Position numbers and translations under genes: made by a program. A DNA stretch of 64,000 nucleotides from UBA1413 sp964552955 (GTDB taxonomy: Bacteria; Bacteroidota; Bacteroidia; Bacteroidales; Prolixibacteraceae), in the NCBI GenBank assembly GCA_964552955.1, contig CAZKIU010000004.1, positions 56,504-120,503 of the forward strand, given 5' to 3'. Each line of letters opens with the position of its first letter. Within the stretch, counting starts at the first letter, position 1. This document shows positions 52,601 to 60,563 of this stretch, one piece after another. Under the pieces are notes generated by a model, which saw only the letters and a list, made by a program, of their open reading frames with translations, ran no database searches and had not been told where the DNA came from.

Positions 52601-54690
52601 TCGCGGTAGGCTTCTCTTCTGACGGCCTTATGGCGGGCCAGTTCCACCATTTTAAGGGAGTAATTCCCCCCGCGGGCAGGAAGGGTAGAAGAGACTGTCT
52701 TGGAAGAGACCGTTGCGGAGGGGCTCTTTTGTGTGAGTGCGCCCGTTCCGGTGAAGGGGTGGTCGGCGACGGTGATCACCTGGGGCAGCCTGATCCAGGC
52801 CCGTGGATGGACCCGCAGCGCAAACTGCGACCAGTCAAGGAGGGTTTCCACGGTCAGCGGCAGTCCCGGATGGTTCTCCTCCACTTCATACACCAGCCGG
52901 CTTCTTCCTGCCCTCAAGTGTTTGGCAGGAAGGGTGATCTCCTCGTTACCCCCGGTCGTATCCATGGGGGTGGTCTCGAAGAAGGCTTGTTCCAGGGTAT
53001 GCTGACTGGGAAAACGGACTACGATGATCCCTTTTTCTTTGGGATTGGCCAGTTCCAGGTAAGGGGCCTCGCCCCGGTTCGAGAAGGCAAAGTTGTGAAA
53101 TTCAAAGTCGAGCCAGATGAGGTCTTCGGGTCTGATAAAGCGTATGGTGATGGCTTTGTTGGGCCGGAAGCGAACCTTGTCGAAGTCCACTTCCACCTTG
53201 GGTTCAGCCCGCTGTGGGCGGCGCACCGAATCCTGCGGCGCGGTGACCCTGGTGCCGGCAGGAAGGGTGATCCGTGGACGTCGCACGGGATCCTGAGGCT
53301 CCTGTTGTTCCTGTGTCCCGGTCTGTCCTGATGGAGCGCGTTGAACCCCCGGCTGAACGGTGGCTGGGGCACCTGTCGTCCCTGGTTTCTGCGGGTTTTC
53401 TCCTCCGGAATCCCCTGTAGAGGGCTGGATGGCTGGCTTCTGACCGGCAGGAAGGGTGATTTTTCGTTTGACGGGGAGGGTGGTTCGCTTGACGGGATCC
53501 TGGTCCTCAAAGAAAATCTTCGGGGAGTCGCTGAAGGTGGTCGGGCGCGAGGCTACCCCTTCAATGGGCGGGCGGAACGCCTTCAGCCGGGGTTCAAAGA
53601 GGATTTCCTCCAATTGGTTTCCATAGCCGAAGGCCTCCAGGTCGGGAAGATCAGGGTTGCCGGCGATACGGAAGGATCCGGCACCGTTGGTGACCCATTG
53701 GCTTTTTCCTGCGAGGGAGGCACTGGCATAGAAGGCAGGCGACTCCTTTTCCCCGGAAAGGGCAACGAACAAAAGTTGGTCGAGGGCGATAGTCTCCCCG
53801 GCAAAACCGGTGTAACGGAGCGCCTCTCCGGAGGGATGGCCCCAGAGCACCCTGACGGGGCGCTCCCTGCTGGTCCTTCCGGAAAAGAGATAAAGGTCGC
53901 CGCGGCCCTTATGCAGGGTAAACGGTGGTCTGTCGCGGTACGTCAGGAGGGAAAACAGAGCACTCCACCCCTCGAAACCAGGCAGCGTAACTTTAGTGCC
54001 GGCGCTGCCCACCCGGTGAAGAAACGGAAGTTGGTTCCCGTTGCAGGGTTCCAGGAGCAGCCTGTGGCAGAGGTAGGTCTGATTGTGGTAGCGAAGGATG
54101 ACCTGCTCCCCGCCGGAGAAGAGCATCTGCCACCGGTGGTTGATCTCCAGGTTGAAGTTCCCCTCCAACCCAAGGGAGAGTTCCTGCTTCTGCACGAACA
54201 ACGGCTGGTTCAGGGTGCAGGTGTAGTTCAGGTGGACTTCCCCGTCGAGAAAACGGGTAAAGTCTACCACGGCAGTCTCCTCCCCGTGGTGGATGCTGGT
54301 TTCGAGGAGCCAGGTTCCATTGGATTGGAAAATATGGCCCTGCAGGTCGAAGGTCAGGGAAGTGCCCGGCCAGGTCGCCCGGGAGAGATGGAAGCGCCAC
54401 GCTCCCTTTTCCTGGCTGTGCGTAAGAGAAGCGCCCTGCTCGAAAAGCGAAGGGACCACCTCCCAGGCTGGCAAGCCGTGGCGGAAAACCCGCAGAAACC
54501 CTTCTCCCGTTTCGATGGTAAAGGGCTGCTTGACCAGGGCGTGCAACAGTTCCACGGAGGGGTTGACGGCGATGGCTCCTAATCCAAGGGTTTTGACAAA
54601 CTGGCGGCGGCTGGCGACATTCCGGTGGTAGACGGGAGTTCCGCCGGCGAACCGGCGCGCTCCCTGCAGGTTGAAATGGCGTATATTCAT
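49654..54690 (-). CDS. Giant protein of unknown family with Tat-like signal, 1678 residues (pair member A)
   Basis: Family unknown to me. Residues 27-33 read SRRQFVK, followed by a short hydrophobic stretch (TLGLGAIAV), a twin-arginine-type export signal preceded by a 26-residue extension. Residues about 50-390 are beta-rich. A low-complexity linker (about 395-495) carries repeats of VKR/VRR with ITLPAG. A large middle follows, then a predicted coiled coil (near residue 1260-1310, NARNEIIRLKNEVLLKEEEA). The last 230 residues are Gly-rich amphipathic strands (MIYGGGGYFLLTTSLKG, GAAAALDIGVASGSVSIMGG) ending in a segment with Cys residues (IFCFSKSVSCTVRR). It is upstream of and co-directional with the 1511-residue gene. 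Together they may form one large exported assembly; this is inference. Confidence 0.85.
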   Translation of the reverse strand: MNIRHFNLQGARRFAGGTPVYHRNVASRRQFVKTLGLGAIAVNPSVELLHALVKQPFTIETGEGFLRVFRHGLPAWEVVPSLFEQGASLTHSQEKGAWRFHLSRATWPGTSLTFDLQGHIFQSNGTWLLETSIHHGEETAVVDFTRFLDGEVHLNYTCTLNQPLFVQKQELSLGLEGNFNLEINHRWQMLFSGGEQVILRYHNQTYLCHRLLLEPCNGNQLPFLHRVGSAGTKVTLPGFEGWSALFSLLTYRDRPPFTLHKGRGDLYLFSGRTSRERPVRVLWGHPSGEALRYTGFAGETIALDQLLFVALSGEKESPAFYASASLAGKSQWVTNGAGSFRIAGNPDLPDLEAFGYGNQLEEILFEPRLKAFRPPIEGVASRPTTFSDSPKIFFEDQDPVKRTTLPVKRKITLPAGQKPAIQPSTGDSGGENPQKPGTTGAPATVQPGVQRAPSGQTGTQEQQEPQDPVRRPRITLPAGTRVTAPQDSVRRPQRAEPKVEVDFDKVRFRPNKAITIRFIRPEDLIWLDFEFHNFAFSNRGEAPYLELANPKEKGIIVVRFPSQHTLEQAFFETTPMDTTGGNEEITLPAKHLRAGRSRLVYEVEENHPGLPLTVETLLDWSQFALRVHPRAWIRLPQVITVADHPFTGTGALTQKSPSATVSSKTVSSTLPARGGNYSLKMVELARHKAVRREAYREERLNLSLAPATMQSLSPSFDITKLKIDMKVGPVPELSTAIEAPALMYISPNQVNGFTHRIAVKSENIREEKPAQEVISAQVRVLDPLNTSEGEVTELWHTILGVKTKEGLISPTLLSRLKTIRALWAFDANKDYKGCAPIDAPFQASLDANDRHKLVHTTSNYDIQGFQPIPVPVKNLMLTTLGAYLDWHAFFDVPTPADNYLNVIEWEHLATLGRDHYVKIVREGYLVPFGHRAALVKVTERKFNAPKKAAVNMMRMYIVVLQKEVLYQRENPEGKFIEFPFEAVRIETIQTPNIDKPENLNLAGNLNLTGKKLIPIQLPGKSDPCNKPGRSSNYEFYVMVGGKGFPFDITVTDKEGEEHQIRMPLAFVENVTARDKQKVESLAGVYNGNNGNTGKYKDINLTLFIGQQVAYAPSLVDGDTAFETESLRFGVAYYPARGEGDLKFHPVMQEASVFISQVNELTGKKDPVTIGLEDDENEGMVFARVTNQPAVNFSGGSDKAGGFLSPNMVISGLSKLQGPVGGSLNNMKILDFIGSDFFATVGNLPSAKIFGVIDLFELLGKPDLKGSFGPMITAVTNARNEIIRLKNEVLLKEEEALRLGSDVSQAIAQLKTQISQQVTALLDALNSQIPKIPNFKSWFTEEAFYAEYKWKPDLLKNKEIGGILAFKVDQPKEALEITTSVKKPFDPASAPELNGNARFNNFKIEILKALSVNFNYLQFKTGTSGKTDVKVDMGSPPVGFAGELSFVNSLQNVIPSSGFGEDGPYVKLATTGITAGFNIGIPNVTVGVCNLSNISLGASVNLPFTGDPLTFSFNFCTRQNPFLLTVMIYGGGGYFLLTTSLKGLVSVEAAFEFGAAAALDIGVASGSVSIMGGFYFKYEMAAHQVTLTGYIRINGRLSILGIITVSLEFYLALTYVSSDKVNRLEGEATLKVKIEIFCFSKSVSCTVRRTLAGADADPTFAQMMEPDHFQMYCLAFAEE

Positions 54691-54778
54691 GGGAACAGCT
54701 CTTGAGTTGCTGTTATCAATTTACGCTATTTCCGCTTAACTATAACCTGTTACAAATATTTTTTTTTGTTAATCCATC

Positions 54779-54921
54779 GGGAGTCAGGGGTTGACGATAG
54801 ATCCCGGGCTGCACCCCTGTGGATGGGAACCGGCATAAAAAGGCCGGTCAACTGAGGAAAAGAGAGGAGTCCCTCCTTTGCCGGAATGGACTCCCGAGTA
54901 AAACAGGCCGGTTAACTGAGG
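54779..54921. repeat. Repeat-bearing spacer: GGGAGTC unit and duplicated 20-mer
   Basis: A GGGAGTC unit at 54779-54785 is followed by AAAAGGCCGGTCAACTGAGG (54838-54857), which recurs nearly unchanged at 54901-54921, overlapping the stop codon of the FemAB-like gene. Confidence 0.5.
54866..54894 (-). terminator. Possible terminator after the FemAB-like gene
   Basis: A seven-base stem (GGAGTCC / GGACTCC) with a 15-base loop, followed on the minus strand by TCTCTTTTCC. The stem is short and the loop long, so this is tentative. Confidence 0.35.
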
Positions 54922-56021
54922 TGATAGCCCTGGCTGGAAAGCTCGGCATGGAGGTACCTTATATATTCCTCCTCAATGAGCGGATAGTCCCAGCACCCCA
55001 TGCTGTGATACAAGTTCCCTCCGAAACCCGATTTAAACTTGTAAAGGCCGTAAAGGGGATGGGCGGGATCGGGATTGGGAGACACCCCGAACATGTCATA
55101 ACCGATGCAGCCCCTTTCCCTGGATATTCTGATAGCCTCCCACTGGAGGGCGTAGGTGGCCATTTTGTTCCGGCCGGCATCGGAAGAAGCGCCGTAGAGA
55201 TAGCATCCCCGGTTTCCGGAAAGGATCAGAAACAGGGCCGCCAGGGGGGTATGCCCCTCTTCGGCGATGAGCAGGTGGACTTCCGCCGGTGAGCTGGTGC
55301 TTTCTGCCCGTGCCTTGAGAATCGCCTCAAAATACTTCACGTTATTCAGTGTCAGCCTGTTCCGGAGGGCTGTTTCCTGGTAAAGCTGATACCAGGTGTC
55401 AATGCTTTCCAGTCCGGCCGAACGGACGGTCACCCCTTTTCTGAAGGCCAGCCCTATGTTGTAGCGGGTTTTGGGTTTCATCCTGTTCAGGATGGTCTCC
55501 GGTTCTGGTTTCAGATCGATGAATATGGTGTTGGCTGGAAGAATATTATAATGGGCCTTGTGGAAGTTCTTAAAGATGGTGTTGAAGTTAAAGCGCAGCT
55601 CGCTGAAACCCCTTTGTGGTTCGCCCAGCCAGAAGCCTCTGTCGTCGTACCGTTCTTCCTCCTTGGCCCACCAGGATTCCCAGAAGAGATCATACCGGAT
55701 CGCAATGCATTGGGCCGGCAGAAAGGAACGGAGCGATTCGGAAAGCTCCTCCAGGAAGGGGCCCTGGGCCTCCTCGTCAGGCTCCAGTTCAGGGCCATAC
55801 GGCACATAGGCCAGAGAATAGCCCTTGCCCAGCTGCATGATCAACACCAGCAGATCGGAATGGATATGCCCGCTCACCGGGGAACCGGTGAACAATCCCG
55901 AACGGTCAGACCTGAAGTCGATGGCCAGGGTGGTGAGCCCCAACTGGTTTTTAACGTCGGACCAGAAGGCTGTCTGCTGGAGAATGGGAGTACGGTACAA
56001 CTCCCGCGTCTCCTTGCGCAT
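54912..56021 (-). CDS. FemAB-like GNAT-fold aminoacyltransferase
   Basis: A protein of about 369 residues with two GNAT-like halves, as in FemA/FemX enzymes that add amino acids to peptidoglycan precursors from charged tRNA. Typical elements: LQQTAFWSDVKNQLG at the N-terminus, LLVLIMQLGKGYSLAYVPYGP, TIFIDLKPEPETILNRMKPKTRYNIGLA, and GCIGYDMFGVSPNPDPAHPLYGLYKFKSGFGG near the end. Gram-negative members are less well understood and may also modify other acceptors. I start at ATG 56021, 29 bases after an exact -7 element; ATG 56036 would leave a very short leader. Confidence 0.88.
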   Translation of the reverse strand: MRKETRELYRTPILQQTAFWSDVKNQLGLTTLAIDFRSDRSGLFTGSPVSGHIHSDLLVLIMQLGKGYSLAYVPYGPELEPDEEAQGPFLEELSESLRSFLPAQCIAIRYDLFWESWWAKEEERYDDRGFWLGEPQRGFSELRFNFNTIFKNFHKAHYNILPANTIFIDLKPEPETILNRMKPKTRYNIGLAFRKGVTVRSAGLESIDTWYQLYQETALRNRLTLNNVKYFEAILKARAESTSSPAEVHLLIAEEGHTPLAALFLILSGNRGCYLYGASSDAGRNKMATYALQWEAIRISRERGCIGYDMFGVSPNPDPAHPLYGLYKFKSGFGGNLYHSMGCWDYPLIEEEYIRYLHAELSSQGYHLS

Positions 56022-56050
56022 AATTTGGGTAAGCATAGCACAAAAAACCG

Positions 56051-56058
56051 CAAAGATA
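56051..56058 (-). promoter_or_regulatory. -7 promoter element, TATCTTTG
   Basis: Minus-strand TATCTTTG, exact TAnnTTTG match, 29 bases upstream of the chosen FemAB-like start at 56021. Confidence 0.55.
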
Positions 56059-56210
56059 CCCTTTTATTCACTGAAAAACAAAATGTTGACCTTACCGGAA
56101 ATTTCACCGGAATAGAAGGTTAATCATTTTCGCGACTTCCGTATCCCCAGAATAGGAACAGTCCGGGCTGTTTTCAGGAAGGGAAAAGGTTTCAGGACAA
56201 GGGCGTTTTG

Positions 56211-57167
56211 TCAGGACCAGATGACATTTTGGGGATGGCCGGCCAGGAAGGCACGGAGGTTGTCGATGGCGATGGTCATCAGGCGGGTACGGGCTTCGAG
56301 GGTAGCCCATGCCATGTGGGGAGTGATGTAGCAATTCCGGGCGGTGAGCAGGGGATTGCCCGGAAGGGCGGGTTCCGCAGTCAGCACGTCAAGGCCTGCT
56401 CCTGCGATGATCCCTTTATTGAGAGCGTCGGCCAGGTCGGCTTCATGGACCAGGGGTCCTCTTCCGGTGTTGATGAGGAAAGCCGTGGGTTTCATGCCCG
56501 CGAGAAATTTGCGGTTGACAAACTCCCTGTTGTCATGGGTCAGCGGACAGTTGATGCTGACGAAGTCGCTTTCACGGGTGAGTTGTTCCTGGTTCACCTG
56601 GGTAGCCCAGGCAGGAGCATCCTTGATGAGGCTCCTATTGTGAAAGAGTACTCGCATTCCGAAGGCATGGCCCAGCCGGCCCACGCTGCGGCCGATCTGG
56701 CCAAAACCGATGATTCCCAAGGTCTTCCCTGCGATTTCGGTCTGAGGAGTACTCTGGTAACTGAAGTCGGGGTGGCCGGTCCATTTGCCGTTGCGCACTT
56801 CGGTGGCGTGCAGTTCCACCCGGTTGGTGAAATTGAGGATATGGGCGAAGACCATCTGGGCTACCGAGGCAGTGCTGTAAGAGGGGATGTTGGTGACTAC
56901 GATACCGGCTTCCGAGGCTGCCCCGATGTCGACCACGTTGTAGCCTGTGGCCAGCACCCCGATGTATCGTAACCCGGGAAGCTGCGCCAGCACCTCCCGC
57001 GTCAGGAGGACTTTGTTGGTGATAACGACATCAGCCCCGGCGGCACGTGCCACCGTCTCTCCTGCCGGTGTACGATCATAAATTTGTACCTCTCCCAGTT
57101 GTTCCAGCCCCTCCCAGGTAAGATCTCCCGGGTTAAGGGTATAGCCATCCAATACTACGATCTTCAT
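56211..57167 (-). CDS. D-2-hydroxyacid dehydrogenase (hydroxypyruvate/glycerate type)
   Basis: A 318-residue NAD-dependent dehydrogenase that reduces 2-keto acids to D-hydroxy acids. The substrate domain has YIGVLATGYNVVD; the Rossmann domain has TLGIIGFGQIGRSVGRLGHAFG. The catalytic triad is visible as Arg in LINTGRGPLV, Glu in VLTAEPALP and His in YITPHMAWAT. Hydroxypyruvate or glyoxylate is the likely substrate for this subgroup, which would connect to serine metabolism. It carries its own promoter and is divergent from the amidase-like gene. Confidence 0.93.
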   Translation of the reverse strand: MKIVVLDGYTLNPGDLTWEGLEQLGEVQIYDRTPAGETVARAAGADVVITNKVLLTREVLAQLPGLRYIGVLATGYNVVDIGAASEAGIVVTNIPSYSTASVAQMVFAHILNFTNRVELHATEVRNGKWTGHPDFSYQSTPQTEIAGKTLGIIGFGQIGRSVGRLGHAFGMRVLFHNRSLIKDAPAWATQVNQEQLTRESDFVSINCPLTHDNREFVNRKFLAGMKPTAFLINTGRGPLVHEADLADALNKGIIAGAGLDVLTAEPALPGNPLLTARNCYITPHMAWATLEARTRLMTIAIDNLRAFLAGHPQNVIWS

Positions 57168-57191
57168 TACCCACTCAGTTTTTCAAAACGC

Positions 57192-57199
57192 CAAAACTA
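57192..57199 (-). promoter_or_regulatory. -7 promoter element, TAGTTTTG
   Basis: Minus-strand TAGTTTTG, exact TAnnTTTG match, ending 24 bases before the dehydrogenase start at 57167. Confidence 0.55.
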
Positions 57200-57355
57200 C
57201 ATCTTAATCTTTTATTTCAGTCAGTTTAATCTGTAATTTCAGCCAGTGGACATGCCCGGAGGAGTTTCATGAACCATCGGAAAGGCAATGGATAGAAGCG
57301 AATCATAAATGATGTAAATTAGGGACGCGGAAATTCAATCTTTAAATACCAGCTT

Positions 57356-60300
57356 ATGAGAATCCTGGTGCGCTTCACGGTAGGCCTCCCTTTGGTTTTC
57401 CTTTTTTTATTGATTCCTTTTGCCGGGGATGCAGGAGTTCCGGCTCATAAGACCCCTGACCAAAAAGTGCGGAAAAAACTGAAAGAATGGGTCTCTCCCT
57501 TTCCGGAGTGGAGACATACCGGGCGGTTTTCTCCTGATTCTGTATCAGTACATCCGGCAGTAAAGCGGTTGGAGCTATTCTTTGGGCCGGCGCTTTCCCA
57601 TATTCCGGTCAGGGAGGAGCATATTGCCAGGCTTCGGGGGTCGGTCGAGGAGCTTCTGGGAAGGAAATACCGGGATTATGAGGTGGCGCTGTTTGCCGGA
57701 ACCCGGAGGGTGGGGGAGCTGGTGCCCAACTATTACAGGAATTTGCTTCCGGGTGATCCTAAACGGCTGAGCACGGGGGGGACGGAGAAGCGCATTCCGC
57801 TGGTGCGCAAGGCCGGGGGGCGCCCTCCGGAAGCGGGCCTCTTCAACAACAACATCGCCTTGTGGAGCAGCCATGGCTGGTACTACGAGTCGAAGTTCGA
57901 CCGGTGGGAGTGGCAGCGTGCGCGGCTCTTCGGAACGGTCGAAGATGTCTATACCAAAGGGTATGTGATGCCCTTCCTGGTGCCCATGCTGGAAAAGAGC
58001 GGGGCCACCGTTTTGCTCCCTGTGGAGCGGGACTGGCAACCCCGGGAGGTCATCGTGGACAATAATATCTCCACAGACGGAGGGGAACTAATCCTGCCGC
58101 AGGGCAGACCTTTCAGGGTAATAGAGAAAGGATTTCTGGCTGCAGACACATTGTTCCCGGGGCAAAATCCATTCCTGAGCGGAACCTCGCTGCTTTTTGA
58201 AGCCACCCCCGGAAGCCATGACGAACTCCTTTTTACTGCTTCTCCGGAACCCGGAGAATACGCGGTTTACCTGTCGTGGCAGCGTTTTCCGGAGAGTTGT
58301 CAGGAGGTGAGGGTGACCGTCAGGTACAGCGGGGGCAGCGATACCCTGCTGGTGAACCAGCGGATCGGGGGAGGCACCTGGGTTTACCTGGGCACTTATC
58401 TTTTTGGAGGTGACAGGGAGCGCGGTACTGATGCGGAGGTTTCTGCCTCCGGAAGCAGTCTGGACACAAGCGGTTCCGGGGGTATTAATGATGCCGGATC
58501 AGCGATTCCTTCAGGAAAAATGCCGGTTTTAGAGGGGGTATCGGTGAGCCTGTCGGGGCCATTGGGGGAGGTTATTTCGGCCGATGCGGTGCGTTTTGGC
58601 GGAGGCATGGGTAATGTGGCCCGGCGCCCGGCCGGTGCCTTGATTTCCAACCAGCAGTCGGTGACCGATGGAAGCGTACCCTCAGGGGAGATGACCCAAC
58701 TGGATCCCATGCAATATACCTGGAAGACCAGCGGCAAATCGAGGTACCGCGAGGGAGCACGCTATTACCTGCAGTATGCGGGTTTTTCCGATACACTGGT
58801 ATACAGTCTGAACGAGGGAAAAAACGATTACAACGACGATTACATGTCGCGGGGCGAGTGGGTCAACTCCCTCGTGGGTAGTCCGGCCGGTCCCACTAAA
58901 AACAGAAATGCCGAAGGTTTGGGAATTCCCGTCGACCTGGCCTTTGCCTTTCACACCGATGCGGGAATCACCCCTGGCGATTCGGTGATCGGAACCCTGG
59001 GGATTTATAGCACCTGGGCCGACAAAGGAGTCTTTCCCGACGGGAGTTCCCGGATGGCCAGCCGTGATCTGACCGACCTGATCCAAACTCAGATTGTGGA
59101 AGATATCCGGGCCAATTACAAATCTGACTGGACGCGGCGGGCACTTTGGGACCGCCAGTATTCCGAGGCATGGCGCCCCAATGTGCCGGTGATGCTTCTG
59201 GAGCTGCTCTCGCACCAGAACCTGGCCGACATGCGATATGGCCTCGATCCCCGCTTCCGCTTTGATGTCAGCCGTGCCATCTATAAGGGGATGCTCCGTT
59301 TCCAGGCATTCCGCGAGGGGAGGCCTTATGTGGTCCAACCCCTGCCGGTCTCCCATTTTGCCCTTCACTTAAAGGAAGAGGGAATGCTGGACCTCTCCTG
59401 GGAACCGGTGGCCGACCCTCTGGAGCCAACAGCCCTTCCCACGGGATACAAGGTATACCGCCGTTCGGGGGATGGAGGATGGGACCAGGGCGTGGTGGTG
59501 ACCAGGCCATCCCTCACTATCCCTCTTCCGGCCGGTGGTGCTCCCTCTGATTTCAAAGTGACCGCCCTGAATGGCGGCGGGGAGAGCTTCCCGGGGGAGA
59601 TCCTCTCCGCAGGTTTCGTGGAGAACTCCAAAGGGACGGTACTGATCGTCAATGCGTTTGATAGGGTGTGCGGACCAGCCATTTTCGATACCCCCGAAAG
59701 GGCAGGCATTGAATGGTGGCACGACCGGGGGGTTCCCTGGGGGCGCGAAACCACCTTCATCGGCGACCAGTATGATTTTAACCGTAAAAAGCCGTGGACC
59801 GATGACGACAATCCTGGCTGGGGAAGCAGTTACAGCGACAGGGAAAACTACCTTGTCCCCGGAAACAGCTTTGACTTCGCGCGGATTCACGGGGAAGCCT
59901 TCAACCAGGCAGGCTACAGTTATGTGTCGGTGAGCGACGAGGTGTTTGCCCGTGAAGATTTTGATGCTTCCGGATACACAGCCGTCGACATCCTGCTGGG
60001 AGAGGAAAAGTCCACGCCTTCGCTGAAAGATCCGGCGGTGGTCGATTTTGACATCTATACCCCCGGTTTTATGCGGAAGATCGGCGAGATCGCCACGGCC
60101 GGCGGAAATATCCTGGTGACGGGCGCCTATCCCGGGAGTGAATTGATGGAGCGCGGTGACTCTCTTGCCCTCCGGTTTGCTGCCGAAAAGCTCCATTTTA
60201 AACCCCGCACCAGCCATGCCTCCCGCACCGGCGATTTCTATCCCACCGACTACGGAAAAGCATGGTTTACCGTAAAGGGGAATTTTACCACCGGTAACTC

Positions 60301-60520
60301 CCCGGAAATCTATGGGGTGGAATCACCCGATGGCATTGAACCCGAAGGAAAAGAGGCTTTCACCGCTTTCCGATACGGCGATAACCACATCAGTGCCGGC
60401 GTGGCCTGGAAAGGTCCTTACCGCACGCTGGTGATGGGTTTCCCCCTCGAAACCATCGGCAACGAAACGACACGCATCGCGCTGGTGAAGCAGATCATGG
60501 ACTTCTTCAGTGCAAAATGA
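57356..60520 (+). CDS. Large secreted amidase-like protein with golvesin-type and FnIII domains
   Basis: A 1054-residue exported protein. Signal peptide residues 1-26. The zinc-amidase type fold appears split: a first His in LWSSHGWYY (about residue 173), a second in FAFHTDAG (about 533) and a Glu in VMLLELLSHQN (about 616). Between the first two lies a beta-domain like the golvesin C-terminal/xanthan lyase module (GEYAVYLSWQRFPESC, GTWVYLGTYLF). Residues about 665-765 form an FnIII domain (TGYKVYRRSG), and the last 280 residues are a further globular domain (VLIVNAFDRVCGP, NILVTGAYPGSELM). Related proteins are annotated as N-acetylmuramoyl-L-alanine amidase or xanthan lyase. Likely acts on peptidoglycan or polysaccharide outside the cytoplasm. 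Confidence 0.78.
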   Translation: MRILVRFTVGLPLVFLFLLIPFAGDAGVPAHKTPDQKVRKKLKEWVSPFPEWRHTGRFSPDSVSVHPAVKRLELFFGPALSHIPVREEHIARLRGSVEELLGRKYRDYEVALFAGTRRVGELVPNYYRNLLPGDPKRLSTGGTEKRIPLVRKAGGRPPEAGLFNNNIALWSSHGWYYESKFDRWEWQRARLFGTVEDVYTKGYVMPFLVPMLEKSGATVLLPVERDWQPREVIVDNNISTDGGELILPQGRPFRVIEKGFLAADTLFPGQNPFLSGTSLLFEATPGSHDELLFTASPEPGEYAVYLSWQRFPESCQEVRVTVRYSGGSDTLLVNQRIGGGTWVYLGTYLFGGDRERGTDAEVSASGSSLDTSGSGGINDAGSAIPSGKMPVLEGVSVSLSGPLGEVISADAVRFGGGMGNVARRPAGALISNQQSVTDGSVPSGEMTQLDPMQYTWKTSGKSRYREGARYYLQYAGFSDTLVYSLNEGKNDYNDDYMSRGEWVNSLVGSPAGPTKNRNAEGLGIPVDLAFAFHTDAGITPGDSVIGTLGIYSTWADKGVFPDGSSRMASRDLTDLIQTQIVEDIRANYKSDWTRRALWDRQYSEAWRPNVPVMLLELLSHQNLADMRYGLDPRFRFDVSRAIYKGMLRFQAFREGRPYVVQPLPVSHFALHLKEEGMLDLSWEPVADPLEPTALPTGYKVYRRSGDGGWDQGVVVTRPSLTIPLPAGGAPSDFKVTALNGGGESFPGEILSAGFVENSKGTVLIVNAFDRVCGPAIFDTPERAGIEWWHDRGVPWGRETTFIGDQYDFNRKKPWTDDDNPGWGSSYSDRENYLVPGNSFDFARIHGEAFNQAGYSYVSVSDEVFAREDFDASGYTAVDILLGEEKSTPSLKDPAVVDFDIYTPGFMRKIGEIATAGGNILVTGAYPGSELMERGDSLALRFAAEKLHFKPRTSHASRTGDFYPTDYGKAWFTVKGNFTTGNSPEIYGVESPDGIEPEGKEAFTAFRYGDNHISAGVAWKGPYRTLVMGFPLETIGNETTRIALVKQIMDFFSAK

Positions 60521-60563
60521 CGCTGATCGCTTTGTCCCAGGGATTCTGCATGGGGTACCGTCA

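Noticed and set aside
53341..54582. 413-codon plus-strand frame
   Set aside because: Antisense to the giant gene with the Tat signal; no recognisable protein features.
45085..54690. Contractile injection system, toxin complex or prophage tail genes
   Set aside because: No sheath, baseplate, Rhs or tape-measure features and no structural phage genes nearby; size alone is not evidence.
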